DNA of 64,000 nucleotides from Sepioteuthis lessoniana (Eukaryota > Mollusca > Cephalopoda > Myopsida > Loliginidae), in the NCBI GenBank assembly GCA_963585895.1, contig OY757904.1, positions 1,539,907-1,603,906 on the forward strand, written 5' to 3'. The notes under the pieces were generated by a model that searched no databases, had not been told where the DNA came from, and worked only from the letters and a program-made list of their open reading frames with translations. The position numbers and the translations under genes were made by a program. Positions 29,180 through 41,480 of this stretch are shown here, in pieces; position 1 is the first letter of the stretch, and the number at the start of each line of letters is the position of its first letter.

Positions 29180-31970
29180 ATTCACCAAGCAAATGTAAAC
29201 AAATAAATGAAGGTATTTAATAGAAAACAACACCCATGGTCTGAATGCGAGTTCTAAATTCGATCTGTGAACGATTTCAATTAGTTTAACTGAACTAAAA
29301 TGCAGTGTTCTAACGGAACTTTTAAAATTCCTGCCAAACTAATGTTTTCGTAATTTGAAACTTTGATCAATAAAACTAGTAAAGAGTTATCACTTTATTT
29401 TTGGAAACTATCAGAAGGAAAATTATAAGGTGATTTCAAAATTCATGTTCTTTATAAACAGGATTTTTTTATCTTAGAATTCTCGATCGGCAAAGACATC
29501 TTTTCGCACGAATGCAGGTCGAGGTTTTAAATTTTTTTTTTTTTTTCAAAATATGTTAGGCTGTTTTTAAAAGGTTTTAAAAGGTTTCAAAAATGTTTTA
29601 AAAGGTTTCAAAAATGTTTTAAAAGGTTTCAAGACCTTCGAAATATTCAACAAAAGGGAATTTCGTCATAATTGATGCGTGTATTAAATACAAAATATCA
29701 ATTTTTTTTTTTGACCATTTCGATCAATTGTCTTTATACATCTCATAGAATGACGGAGATTTTAGTGCAATGGAAAGATGCTTACGCTTTACTTCAACCA
29801 AGACAAACCCATTACAATTATTATAAATGCATTTCCTTTTTAAAAAAAACTATATTGCACCATATTAAAGAAAATTGAAAAGAAGCGTTAAAAATGATAA
29901 AAAACGGAAATAAAATTAAAATATAAGCCAAAACAGAATTTATTACACTTTGTCTGAAAGAAAATATATAAATATAGCATTTTAAATTTTTAAAAAAAGT
30001 CACTACAGATACGCAGTGCTTACGATATGTTTATGTGGATTGGTTGCAAAATTGTTTTAAGTGCAGAATTTAAATTATGCCTATCACAGCTAGTTCTCTT
30101 AGTGTAATGAGAAAGCGTTGTATTTAACATGGATCTCCAGCCATTAGCTTAGACGCGGTTTTTCGACTGACTTGCAAAGGCAATAATTCCAGCATAAAGG
30201 AAAAGAAGAAAAATATAAAATGATTTTTAAATAAATCTAATACTCGTCTATAGATAAGCTCAAAATAATTTCTTTTCGTTTTGTTTTGTTTTCTCGTAAC
30301 GTATCCTCCAGCCTTTCTTAAGTGTGCTGAGTTTCCTGACGCGTGACGTCATCTACCTGCACTTGCATGTTGTTGACATTGTCTTCTGACACATTCAATT
30401 TGCCCTTTCTCACTTCCGGACCCAATGAACTTTGGCAGTGTTTAACCATCCGCCAAGGTCTTCCTTTTGGAACATTAAATCTCTGATTACAGAGTAATTC
30501 AGTAAGGAATTTTATCTACTTATCGATATTTCAATGATATTACCATTACGCTAGAATATATTTGGTGCTATGAAATATTAAATATTACAAACAAGATATT
30601 TCTGGGCGACTTTTAAATAATTCGCGTGATAAAATTTGGTTTAAAATTGGCATTAATTTAAGAGACATAGAATTTCGACAACGAACATATTTACGTTCTA
30701 AATTTAGCAATGTATATCACTTCCGAGTCCATGTTCGAAAAAACAAATTTTGCCTGTTGTTGTACACAAATTTATTATCATGTTTACTAAGATCCAAAAA
30801 CATTAATAGAAAAGGAAGAAAATCAAATATTGAACGCATTTTCTTCTTTCTAAATATACTTGAGCCAACCTGTCCTAAAAATGAGAAAACCGTAATTGCT
30901 AGATACCAGCCACTCTTTTTATTACCAGTTACATGAATATAGGAGAAGAGATCTTATTAGGATGATAATACGAACAATATACAATAGTGGATTGTTGCCA
31001 AAGGTATAGGTATTAATGTAATTTTGATTTTAAATTTTCCCAGTTTAATGTCCGATTTATATTATCAATATATAAGAGAAAATCAAGGGAATGGATAAGA
31101 ATGAAGGATGTGTGGAAAAAAAAAATTTCTTAAGTGAAATTATAGCTTCTGTTATCATCAAAACGCGGATTTCGTGGTGTATCTTAATAATAATAATCAT
31201 ATCACAAGCAATGCTTGGTTCCATTAGTCGATGAATATCTTAATTTTCTCTCCATAATTGTCTATTCTGATGCGACCAAAATTTTGAAGCTAATCTAAAT
31301 TTCATGTAATATCGGTTTTATGTCATTGTTTATTCTTTTAATGAACACGCACCTAGAAGAGGCTTTGCGATTAATCAAGGAAAGTAGATTCATTTAAAAC
31401 CCACTTCGTTTTTATATTTGTCTGCAAGACTTAATTTATTAAATACGCAAAGACATCAGAGTAAACAATCACGTGACGAAAATAGTATATACTTCTCAAA
31501 TAATTTGATCGTCTTTTCGTCTGAAAATTCGAACGTAACAGCAACCTGAGAGATCGATGATGGCATTAAAGAATGAAGAATAATTCAAAGCAGTTTTCTT
31601 TTATTGAACACATCATCAACATTATCACTATCATTAGCATTTTGCTTGAGATATTTATCTATACATTGTAGTATCTATTCTGTACAAAACAAAAATATAT
31701 TCTTCGAAAATTCCATTACTCAATTCAACAAGAGCCTGCTGACGTCATATGACAAAAATTCAAATACACGCGGACGTAGCAGTAAGCTGCCCACATGACT
31801 AGTCCTTTGTATTCATTAAACAATCAGAGGCGGGTTTTGATCAATTTCAAAATTCTTAGGAAACTTCTCTTCTAAATAAAGACGACTAAAAATCCAATTC
31901 TTCCATACGGGTTCAATTTTCACTAATGCCGTTCACATCTTTTTGTATATAAGACCAAGTTGCAGTGATC
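29180..31970. other. AT-rich spacer with minor repeats and motif matches
   Basis: A 20-21 bp unit AAGGTTTCAAAAATGTTTTA repeats about three times at 29568-29632. The palindrome TGACGTCA occurs at 30344-30351 and 31740-31747. No gene recognised. Confidence 0.45.
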
Positions 31971-31975
31971 ACTGC

Positions 31976-31989
31976 GGGGGGGGGGGGGG
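31976..31989 (+). repeat. G14 homopolymer
   Basis: A run of 14 G in an AT-rich context. Confidence 0.95.
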
Positions 31990-33110
31990 TGAGACGCTAC
32001 GGGCTTCCGCGTTAAAAACAACTGTTCAACACTTAAGAATTCTGCAAAAATATTTGTTGCTGATATTTTTTACTCAACTATAAGGTCAATTCCGTTTCCT
32101 GTTCAACTACTTTTTAATCAGGCTTTTATAAGATAGATGTTCTAGTTCATTTGAATTTAAAGGAACTTGCCATCGACGATAGGTTTGTAATACCAAGATA
32201 AATGTTATGACGTATGTGATTCTGAGTACAATGCAATTGCGAGAAGACTGCACCTGGTAAGATAATACCAAGCGTGAAAGAAATGAGTCACCTGCACAGG
32301 AAATCCATTGTGGGCTTATGGTGAGAGAGGTCGATTGATATGTGAAATATCTCGTACTGGGGGAAAGAAAGGATATAGATATTTTAAAAGTAAGCAGCTT
32401 TATGTAATGTTTGAAGATAGGTCATGTAATTGAAAAAAGACAGTAAGACACACACACACACAAAGAGATACGGAATCAGTACGAGCATCGACCCACTGGG
32501 ATTTGACTGGTAGAACAGCCGCTCTCGAAGTATTATTCCTTGTCTGTGGAATTTGCGGTCGGCATATATTTTTGCTTCTTTCAAATGGTGGCATCTGCTG
32601 CGGCGGCGTGAAAGCATTTATGAACCCATATCAACAGAGATACCCCCCCCCGCCAAAGTGGAATAAAGTAGATTAATAATTTCCGAAAGTATTTGTCTAG
32701 TTTTTAACATTTTGTAAAATCAATGGTGTTCCCTCGACAATCCACGAATGTTGGATCCAGTTCGAGTATAAGGGATAGCAAGCAGCGGACAGGATAACAC
32801 AAATGTATAATCATCTATAAACCTACCACCAAAATTTTGAGTGAATTAACATTTCCCTACTTGACACCTTCGTTTTATAGACAGAGCTTTGTAAATACAA
32901 GTCGTTTACTCGTTGAAAAGAATAAACAACAAATATAAAAAACTATGCAGTTTTCAAAGGTCTATGAGTCATAAAACCTTGCTGTATGAAAGAATCGATT
33001 ATGTGGAAGATTATCTATCTAATAATAAACTTCTTCATAAAACACACTGCGTCTATAACTTACCTATATATGACGAAAATCTTAAATATCATTATCTGTG
33101 TCTGTCTACT
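31990..33110. other. Spacer, nothing recognised
   Basis: There is a C-run at 32644-32652. No gene or element supported. Confidence 0.4.
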
Positions 33111-33112
33111 CC

Positions 33113-33114
<2 letters not shown>

Positions 33115-33180
<66 letters not shown>

Positions 33181-33247
33181 TCTTTATATATATATATATA
33201 TAAAGAGAGAGAGAGAATGGAGGAAGAGAGAGAGAGAATGGAGGAAT

Positions 33248-33281
<34 letters not shown>
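33115..33281. repeat. (CT)n, (AT)n and (GA)n in a foldback arrangement
   Basis: (CT)n at 33115-33178, a short AT centre at 33184-33202, then GA-rich to 33281. The CT and GA arms are complementary and could form a long hairpin. Confidence 0.93.
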
Positions 33282-33286
<5 letters not shown>

Positions 33287-33460
33287 AATACAACGAACCA
33301 GCAGAGCTGATATCTCAATACAATGACTATAATAAATATTCTAAAATATAAAAAAAAATGACTGTTGACTCAGAGTTTCACGAAGTAACTCACATGATAA
33401 TCGAGTTCATGCAACTTCAAGTTATTAATTGCTTTCATATCAAGAACTATTCTATAACTG

Positions 33461-33461
<1 letters not shown>

Positions 33462-33518
<57 letters not shown>

Positions 33519-33520
33519 CT

Positions 33521-33567
<47 letters not shown>
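33462..33567. repeat. Two adjacent (AT)n tracts
   Basis: 33462-33515 and 33523-33567, split by ATACTCTT. Confidence 0.95.
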
Positions 33568-33568
<1 letters not shown>

Positions 33569-33570
<2 letters not shown>

Positions 33571-33628
33571 TTTTGTTTCGGCTTAGTTTGGAAAACCTAA
33601 TAATGTTGATATGCGATTAAAACAAAGA
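33569..33628 (+). mobile_element. SINE 3' tail fragment after (AT)n
   Basis: It contains AATGTTGATATGCGATTAAA followed by an ACAAAGAAACTAAAC end, matching the 3' tails of the SINE copies elsewhere. The body is absent, replaced by the AT tract. Confidence 0.55.
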
Positions 33629-33629
33629 A

Positions 33630-34020
33630 ACTAAACTGTAACCCAGCAAAAACAATAGAACATTTTATTTCTTTTTAGACCTATATACTTAAAATGGCTC
33701 CATTCCAACTTGCAATTAAATGATAATTTTGTGGCGGTCTTCAACTAAACTCTTGATATCAGAAGGAAAATTTCTAAATTCAAGTATCAATATATTCACT
33801 ACAAACAAGAGGAATCCACTGGCTTTACGGATCGTCCAGTTATGGAATCTTAATTACAGATTATTTAAGTAAAAACATTGTTCATTTTATTTCATGAATA
33901 CAAATCTGACACGAGTCGAATATTTTGACAAAGATGGAATATACTCGGTAGCACCAATGTTGTGGTAGTGATAAACTTCTTCGGATTTTCCAACAAATCG
34001 AGAAGTAACACAATTTAAGT
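33630..34020. other. Spacer, nothing recognised
   Basis: No coding or repeat feature supported. Confidence 0.4.
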
Positions 34021-34021
34021 A

Positions 34022-34745
34022 AGGCGTTGGTTGGTTGGTTGGTGGTTGGTTGGTTGGTGGGTAGTATTTCATGACATAACAACCCAGTTAGGTCATTCCA
34101 CCCAAAATCCTGTTATATGATTTGTAAATGAATTTTTCATAGGTAAGATTTTCAAACGAGAAAAATCTCATCTATCGTCACACAGTTAAATGGCCTCAAG
34201 TAGAGCTATTTATTGTTTGCACACTGTTAAATGGTTTCAAGCATTACAATCTAATATTAACTAATTTAATATTAATCATTTTGGTAACACACACATCTAA
34301 ATTGTTTCAATTATAGTAAGTGATTAAATAGTACTGTTTGACCCCCATATAGAACCCTAACAGGTACCACCATTCAAAGTCTGAGTGGACCTGGGAGTAA
34401 TGGTAATGAAAGAGTACTCCACCTTCCTCACATTTTCAGAACTGGAGCCTTACCATTTATTCCAATTATTCTCCCTCCAGCTATGAGTAAATAGTAGGGA
34501 AGACTTGGTTCATTGGCATTGGTTAGGCAACCAGTCTAGGAGAAGGAAAACTCCGTATTCAAACCTGTAAAACTCTACATAAAATTGACATTGTGTCAAA
34601 TATTTCCCTCGTGGTGGGGTTGGTAATTACCTGCTATCAGAAGGTTTAAAGTCGTATCCAGGACACTCGTTAGAGGGGTGTCTTATCTTTCTGCGGCGAT
34701 GCAGTCGGCGTATTCTACAGTCACAGTCGACTGTAAGTGAACGTA
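34022..34745 (-). mobile_element. SINE-like family B, reversed copy with an inserted SINE C piece
   Basis: On the minus strand the head (34741 to about 34600; GACTGTAGAATACGCCGACT) and body (34460 to 34330; TACTCCCAGGTCCACTCAG... sense) match the 37355 copy. Internal AACTG/TTAAATGG units follow to about 34160. The tail carries GGATTTTGGGTGG-like sequence at about 34110 and ends in CCAACC repeats at 34022-34062. The middle (about 34462-34600) is a family-C SINE piece in plus orientation. Confidence 0.75.
34462..34600 (+). mobile_element. SINE family C fragment nested in family B
   Basis: GGCAACCAGTCTAGGAGAAG and GAAAACTCCG...TTCAAAC align with 58060-58110 of the tRNA-headed copy at 57876. The head is missing. 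Confidence 0.7.
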
Positions 34746-34749
34746 TCAA

Positions 34750-37350
34750 ATAGAAAAGACTAATTTCTCAAAAGAAAAGCAATATTTTTTATTTGTCCAT
34801 AAGATTAAAATGATGGTATCATGATGGTACCATGTTCTAATCCCGGCAAAATTAATCGGATGTCCTGGACAAAAAAAGATGATTAAAAGTATTAAGGTTT
34901 GCTCATCGACTTTTGAAGATTTGTAAGTAACGGATGGAATTGTTTTTTGAACAATCATTTATTATTTTTATAATTATAATTTATATCAAATTTGTATAGA
35001 TTTAATTCTTTTTATTGACAAAATATATGATCTCCGAAGTGTTATATATTTAGATTACATGAACCAACTCTGATTTTTACGAGTGTTTGTTGCTATTATG
35101 GTTCATACAATCTAACATTTGAACAGTTTTTTTTTTTTAAATTGATGATTCTTAAGAATATTCAAGAATCTTGAGAGTTATTTCAGAAAAAAATATTTGA
35201 AGAAAGAAAAACTTTTTAGATGCAATTGATTTTCCTATTGTTAATCCTAATCTTCAGGAGTTATGACAATGACAATTCAATTTTAGAAAGAGATATCGAC
35301 TTCTTAATCTACTCATATGATTTCCACTTCTTTTGCAATTCTTTTACACACCACCACATTTCTCTCCCTAAACTATTGAGTCATAAAAATCTTGATGTGA
35401 ATAAAAATTTCTTATTAGATGACCAAACTTTTAAACTGACAAATATTTCCTATTTTCTTCTGTATGAAGTAAATGCGCAAGCATATTCCATTGGATCTTT
35501 TTTATGCCTCATGTTCAACGTCATTTTGGGGTTCAGTACGTCACAGTATCCTTTAGACAATTTCGTGAATAGCCGTAATAATAACCATGTTCGCCTTTTG
35601 TTGCTTTTATTGGATTAAGCGCATTAACAAGGAAGTAAATGACGTTTAGAAATAAATACTTATTGAGTAAAATAAGATCGAAATGATCTGAATGTAATAA
35701 CAACTAAGACGATGAAACTAATCCGACATGCATCAGTAGATAATAATGATGATTCCTTTTAGAAATTCAGATAAACATTTTATCACGTTAATCTACTAAT
35801 CCTCATACTTGATAAAATATCCACGCGCGTACAAAGAGAGAGAGAGAGAGAGACAGAGAGAGAGAGAGCGAGAGAGAGAGACAGAGGGGGGGAGAATGGT
35901 AGGAAAGGATTTTTGTCCACTTCTGTCATCCTTGAAACAGAAATTTCACATATATTGTTTTCATTATCGATGTGATTAACAAACAAGATATAAATATTTG
36001 TTCGAGTTCATCAGTGTATAATAACGATAACATTTTTAAAGTTTTATTCTAACATACAAATTGACTCAAATATTTTGACGCAATCAAAAATAAAAGCGAT
36101 TATAATGTTTATTCTTAAACAATTTAATAGATTTTCTGTGTTAATTATTGCAAATGGCATTAATATTTGTTGTTGTTTTTATGAAAGGAACAAGAATGTT
36201 ATTAAAATAACTTTACACATTTTCACTTCTTGTAATTATATTAGCCAATTAGATAAGATAGTTCTTTTAAGAAGCATCGATGTACACGAGAAACTTCAAA
36301 TGTGTTTACATATGACTTTTCTAGTTGCTATGGCCACTATTCAAAGAAATGGTTACTCAGTAACTCAGACATATATGTTTCAGATTGGTAGTGCTGAAAG
36401 TAAATAGATTTTACAAGTATAAACTACAATAAATACGAAAGTATGAAATACTTTATAGAGTAATCTATGTTACTAAGTTCATTTACGAATGAATGGTGAC
36501 TGTTACTAAATAATTTGAACGATAATTCTTAGTCAAACCTCAGCAGGAAACATGCGACAGTTAATCTAGTTGGGGTTTTTTTAAATCATGAAAGAAAGTC
36601 GAATTCAGTCGACTCTTCAACGTAATAATAATAGTTTGGGAAATTTGTTTTTTGTTCATCATTATAATTTGTCATGGAAAAACAATTAAATGTTAATTCT
36701 CGAGTATTTTCTCTTATTTATTTATTTGAAATTATTTATAATATAAATTCTCGAAACGAGACGTGGCTCGACATCGAGCTTAATTTAAAAAAATATTTTT
36801 TAAAATATTTCAACACAGGATCAAGTGGATTTTTTACGCCAATTTAATGTCCATTCCTAATTCAAGTATTTTTGGAAGTAGAATGACATCTCAACCAGCA
36901 AAACAATCATCGATTTTTTTACCTGCAGAAAATAATGCTGGGAAATTTCTGTAGTACTAAATCGATCACATTATGTTATATAAATAACACTTCTATTTTA
37001 TAAGTATTGTTGGATTAATTATTAATAACAGAAAATTACAGACATTTTTATTGGATATTTTAGCTTAAATGCTGAAATTTGCATGTCAAAATGTTGGAAA
37101 AAAATATAGATTCTTATCTTTAATTCAAAAATCTTTCCTATCTAAAAAAATATTTAGTTTTGTTGAAGCAGAAAAGGACCAAAAAACTAAAAACAAAACA
37201 AAACAAAAAAACAAAACAAGCAAAAACCAAAAAACAAACAATATAGACCTTATATAGAAGCAGGCAGCACTAAAAAAAACAAAAAAAAACAAAAGAAAAC
37301 ACAACTGTCCGTGTAGTCATTATTAGTTGACGAATTTATTTTGTAAAAGA
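34750..37350. other. AT-rich spacer with unassigned open frames
   Basis: There is a GA-rich tract at 35837-35880. Frames at 35220-35618 (+, 132 codons, hydrophobic start) and 36075-36407 (+, 110 codons) have no recognisable domain, and I treat them as probable chance. A-rich AAACAAAA sequence at 37180-37300. Confidence 0.4.
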
Positions 37351-37354
37351 ATAC

Positions 37355-37795
37355 TTAGCCCAATCGGGGCGGGGAGCTATAGAATGATTGCTTCTCTGCA
37401 GAGGGTTAAGACCCTTCCCCCCCACCAATGAGTGTCCAGGATATTACACAAAAAAATGATGATGAGGTTCCAGTAATGCTGGAGCTTAGGGGAATGCGAA
37501 GTACCCCTTCATTGCCATCGCTCCCAGCTCCACTCTGGCCCGGGATGGTAGCACCTGATAGAGTCCTATCTATGGATCAAATAGCACTGTTTGACTTTTA
37601 AACTGTCTACGAACAAATCTCGTGCTAAATTGAATTGTTAGAAACAGAACTATTTGATCATTTAACTGTATGTATCTAAAAAAATGTGTTTACAAATCAT
37701 ATTTAATATATATGTAAAATTAGGATTTGGCATTAAATAACCAACAATGGTTGATATGCCATAAAACCAAACCAAACCAAACCAAACCGAAATTA
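37355..37795 (+). mobile_element. SINE-like family B, most complete copy
   Basis: Head and body at 37355-37575 (CCAATCGGGGCGGGG, then GCTGGAGCTTAGGGGAATG, then CTCCACTCTGGCC). A variable internal repeat with AGCACTGTTTGACTTTTAAACTG lies at about 37588-37690. The 3' tail at 37724-37790 is TTGGCATTAAATAACC, TGGTTGATATGCC and a run of AAACC units. This copy best shows the full order of parts, about 440 bp in total. Confidence 0.82.
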
Positions 37796-38399
37796 TACTC
37801 GTCAAAATACTGTTTCAACAAAGAAATTCGAAAATATCTAATTCAAATGCGATTATTATTTCTTTCTTTTTTACCGGCAAAATTTTGATGTATTTATTTC
37901 GCCAAACAAATTTGTGAGAGGGTTAAATCCTATATTTGGTACATTTTCACGTGTCAAAGAAAATAAGGTTTTGTAAATAAATAAATAACTAGTTCTTTTA
38001 AACATTTAAAACCTGCTTGATATGAATCAGAGGATTGAAAATTCCAAACAACCACAATTTTGTGGTGGGTGGTATGTATGTAGCCAAGAGGGGGTCATAG
38101 TTTGGAGATCGATTGTTAAAAAAAAGAATTTCCACCCATATATTATTGATTATATAAACAACTGCTATTTTCCTCCTTTTTTTTTTTCATTTTTGCATAT
38201 TTTAAAGTAATTTTAAGTTTGAACCTTTTTTTAATTGTTTTTTTATCGTATACCGTGGAGAATTAATTAATCAGAAGTGATTCATATATTGGTTGTTGAT
38301 GTGTAAATATGGTGTATTTGTCCTTGAATGAAAGAATGATTGAATCATTCAACTTGGATTGCAGTCAGTATACACACTATAAACGAATACTAAAATCTT

Positions 38400-38918
38400 A
38401 TCAACTGAAAGCAATGCCAATGTTGACCAGTTCACATACTGCGGTTGCAATATCTCATCATCTGAAAGTGATGTAAATATACACATAGCTATGGCCTGCT
38501 ATTGTCAGGTTAACAAATGAAAATCTGATCTTCGATAAAATAAAAAGTGAATTCTTCCATGTCAGTACTGATGAATGGTGGCACCACGTGGACTTTAATG
38601 ATACGCCAGAGAAAAAAAAGCTTCATGGGAACTAGTCGAGAATGCTGTGTACTGTTTTGGACAAATCTTGAAAGTAGTACACTAAAAAACAACAGTTGTA
38701 CGGCTATTTATATTTCGTCTCACAGACCACCCAAGACAAACAAGATATGCTGGAGCACAGCTCGAGACGAACTCATAAGCGGCGTTTTCGATCGATTCCA
38801 ACACATAGGCACACTACTTTTGGTTGAAACGCAAAAACTTAAATTCATCAACTATGTGTTGATACTGGATGTCATCTAGAAGACTTAACAAAAGTAGTGA
38901 CTGATATGAACGGATGGG

Positions 38919-38953
<35 letters not shown>

Positions 38954-38985
38954 AAAGGAATCCGTGTTGTCGACATACCTTGATG
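38400..38985 (+). mobile_element. RTE-type LINE 3' fragment
   Basis: Frames that must be joined read NVDQFTYCGCNISSSESDV, KSDL, TTWTLMIRQRKKS, STARDELISGVFDRFQHIG and VKGIRVVDIP. They parallel the thumb and C-terminus of the RTE copy at 1115-2449 (DKFTYLGSSVEST, TTWTLTKRLEKK, RDELISDVL). A (GA)n tract (38920-38951) interrupts the end and a GATGACAATGA tail follows. It lacks the catalytic motifs. Confidence 0.8.
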
Positions 38986-39760
38986 ACAATGAAAATCGTG
39001 CAATCATGTGTTATTCTTCCAAAGGAGTCTTTTACATAGGTGTGTTGGAAAACACGTTTGAGTTACGTAGAAGGCGTATATAAGTTATATTCTGTTAAAA
39101 TTTTTTCTGATCGTCGATGATGCTGAACCAAAAAAGCCAAATTTAAGCCGATAGGAAAAGAGTCAAATTGTCTTTGTAAAGAAAAAAAAGCAAAATGATG
39201 TGATTGAATGTTCCTGCAAAGGACATGAATACTGATCAGATATTTCTTGACACTTTTTCCCAGTTGTAAAAACCAGCGATCTCATATCATCACTGATCAG
39301 CGACCATCCAACATAAAACATTTTTTGCTTCTTCCTAAATTTTACCTTCTTAAAGAGTCCGATGTATATCGTAGCATCATACTTGATTTTGGAATTGTGT
39401 TTGTTCTTTGCATGTACTTGAAAAATAGGTTTGTATATATGTATGCATATATGTGTGTTGGCTGAAATAGAACTTTTGCTCAATTATTGGATCAATGAGT
39501 AAAAAATGGGTGTGTAATTCAATTATTGGTTCCGTTTCGACACCTATTCAGGGGGAAGAAAATGTCTGAAATCAAGAGTAGCGAGGCTATTTAGATAAAG
39601 AAAAGCAAAAAGAAATTTAAATGGGATTTGACAAATTTGAGACTAACAGAGGTTGTTGGATTTTAGAATTCTCTCTCGCTTTTATTAGAAAAACCTAATT
39701 AAGGATTTAATAAAACGTTACTGACAATTAATAAGCAAATTTTTTCTTTCACTAAGTGTT
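38986..39760. other. Spacer, nothing recognised
   Basis: No gene or element supported. Confidence 0.4.
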
Positions 39761-39766
39761 CATAGA

Positions 39767-39770
<4 letters not shown>

Positions 39771-39845
<75 letters not shown>

Positions 39846-39939
39846 ATACATATATACATTATTGATATGATTAACAAGATAGTAGTTAGTGCTGTTTACT
39901 TGTTTTTCGTAGATTTTTGAGCGTGCGCACGCGCATGTG

Positions 39940-40002
<63 letters not shown>
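39771..40002. repeat. (AT)n, (GT)n and, 100 bp on, (CA)n
   Basis: (AT)n 39771-39807 joined to (GT)n 39808-39844, a unique 100-bp spacer, then (CA)n 39942-40002. The GT and CA arms are complementary. Confidence 0.95.
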
Positions 40003-40005
<3 letters not shown>

Positions 40006-40408
40006 CGTATATATATTCATATATATACTTAAGTTATCCAAATCTCTTTGATTAAAGATGGTTGTTATCATTGTATTTTTGTTTTGTTTTGTTCTGTTTT
40101 TTGCTTGTTTATTTTTTCTTTCGTTTTTGTTTGTTTTGCTTTTTTGCTTGTTTTTGTTTTTGTTTTTTTGTTTATTCTTATTTTGTGGCTCTTTAATTAA
40201 GCTGCACGAATCGGAAATGATAAATAACCATCCGGCGAGATTTGAAATCGTACCGCTTATCCTTGTGAGACTGTTTTACTTTGAGATAAGCCGATAAAGT
40301 ATGGAAGTTTACATATCAGCGGAAATTTATACGATATTTCTGATCCATACTTCTTGCTTAATAGTCATAGAATAAATGTACGAACAACTGGAGTATTGCA
40401 ATAAAATG

Positions 40409-40410
<2 letters not shown>

Positions 40411-40470
<60 letters not shown>

Positions 40471-40556
40471 GACCGATTATAGAGAATCTGTAGACAGAAC
40501 ATTTGGTGAGAAACTGTTACCAAGTGCAGTTGACACTGAGTCAAATCTACCCTTGC

Positions 40557-40641
<85 letters not shown>
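40411..40641. repeat. (AT)n, spacer, (CA)n, (AT)n
   Basis: (AT)n 40411-40467, (CA)n 40559-40588, (AT)n 40589-40641. Confidence 0.95.
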
Positions 40642-40646
<5 letters not shown>

Positions 40647-41124
40647 ACAAATACTTAGAGACATATAGGAAAATAGGAGATTTACACTATGAATAAATTT
40701 TATTGAAATTGCAAGGGCGATTTCATCAAAGATTTGTCAAGTGACAGCCTTCAGAAATCGTTGTTTAAAAACAATGTAAATAAGAATGAATAAAAAGGGG
40801 TGAAAATGAAAATGATAGTAAGACAAAAGGGGGGAGAGAAAAAAATTAAAAATCGCCTTAAGTCATGCAAGGGATTATCTCCTAATAAATTCGAAGAGTG
40901 ATTGCGGTTTTGTTTCCCTGGAAGTGTTTTCGTGGAATTGATGGAATTGGCTACCAAGTCAGTTTCCTTTAGTTTTTGATGACACCATGTACTGTCAGGT
41001 AGACGGTATTTCGAGTGATTCTCCCGTGTGAAGTCATCGGATGAAACGAACAGTATAATGATATTCTTCGCCGAAATAAATTTATATTAACAATTTAACC
41101 AGGTTTGAGTTTTCTTCTAATTGC

Positions 41125-41126
<2 letters not shown>

Positions 41127-41210
<84 letters not shown>
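41127..41210. repeat. (AT)n microsatellite
   Basis: About 42 AT units. Confidence 0.95.
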
Positions 41211-41212
<2 letters not shown>

Positions 41213-41345
41213 AACAGTTAAACTAAAGAAAATAATTTTGACTATTTCCTTAAAAATGAAAAATATTCGTGTGATAGAAATATAACATTCAAACCGTAGT
41301 TTTTATTTTTAAGATATGTTTTTACATATAAATGAAAATGCTTCT

Positions 41346-41480
41346 TATTGGAAAGGCATGAACTAACTTGTCTCCCCAATGGATTGAATAGTAGCACTAC
41401 AGTTCTCAACAAGGATGGCTTTGACATTAAATAACTTTATAAACTTGATATGCGATTAAACAAAGAAAACAAACTAAACC
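41346..41480 (+). mobile_element. SINE family A, 5' truncated copy
   Basis: GGAAAGGCATGAAC matches the family A body. ACATTAAATAAC and TTGATATGCGATTAAAC match the shared tail, ending in AAACAAACTAAACC. Confidence 0.65.

Noticed and set aside
30344-30351. Promoter of a nearby gene based on the CRE palindrome
   Set aside because: No gene or transcription start evidence is near, so only the motif match is reported.
34022-34062. Telomere-like (GGTT)n repeat
   Set aside because: It aligns with the CCAACC-type terminal repeat of the reversed family B SINE and is not a telomeric array.
35220-35618. 132-codon frame with a hydrophobic start as a secreted protein
   Set aside because: The sequence is rich in Leu/Phe/Asn as expected from AT-rich DNA, with no cleavage-site context or domain that I can support.
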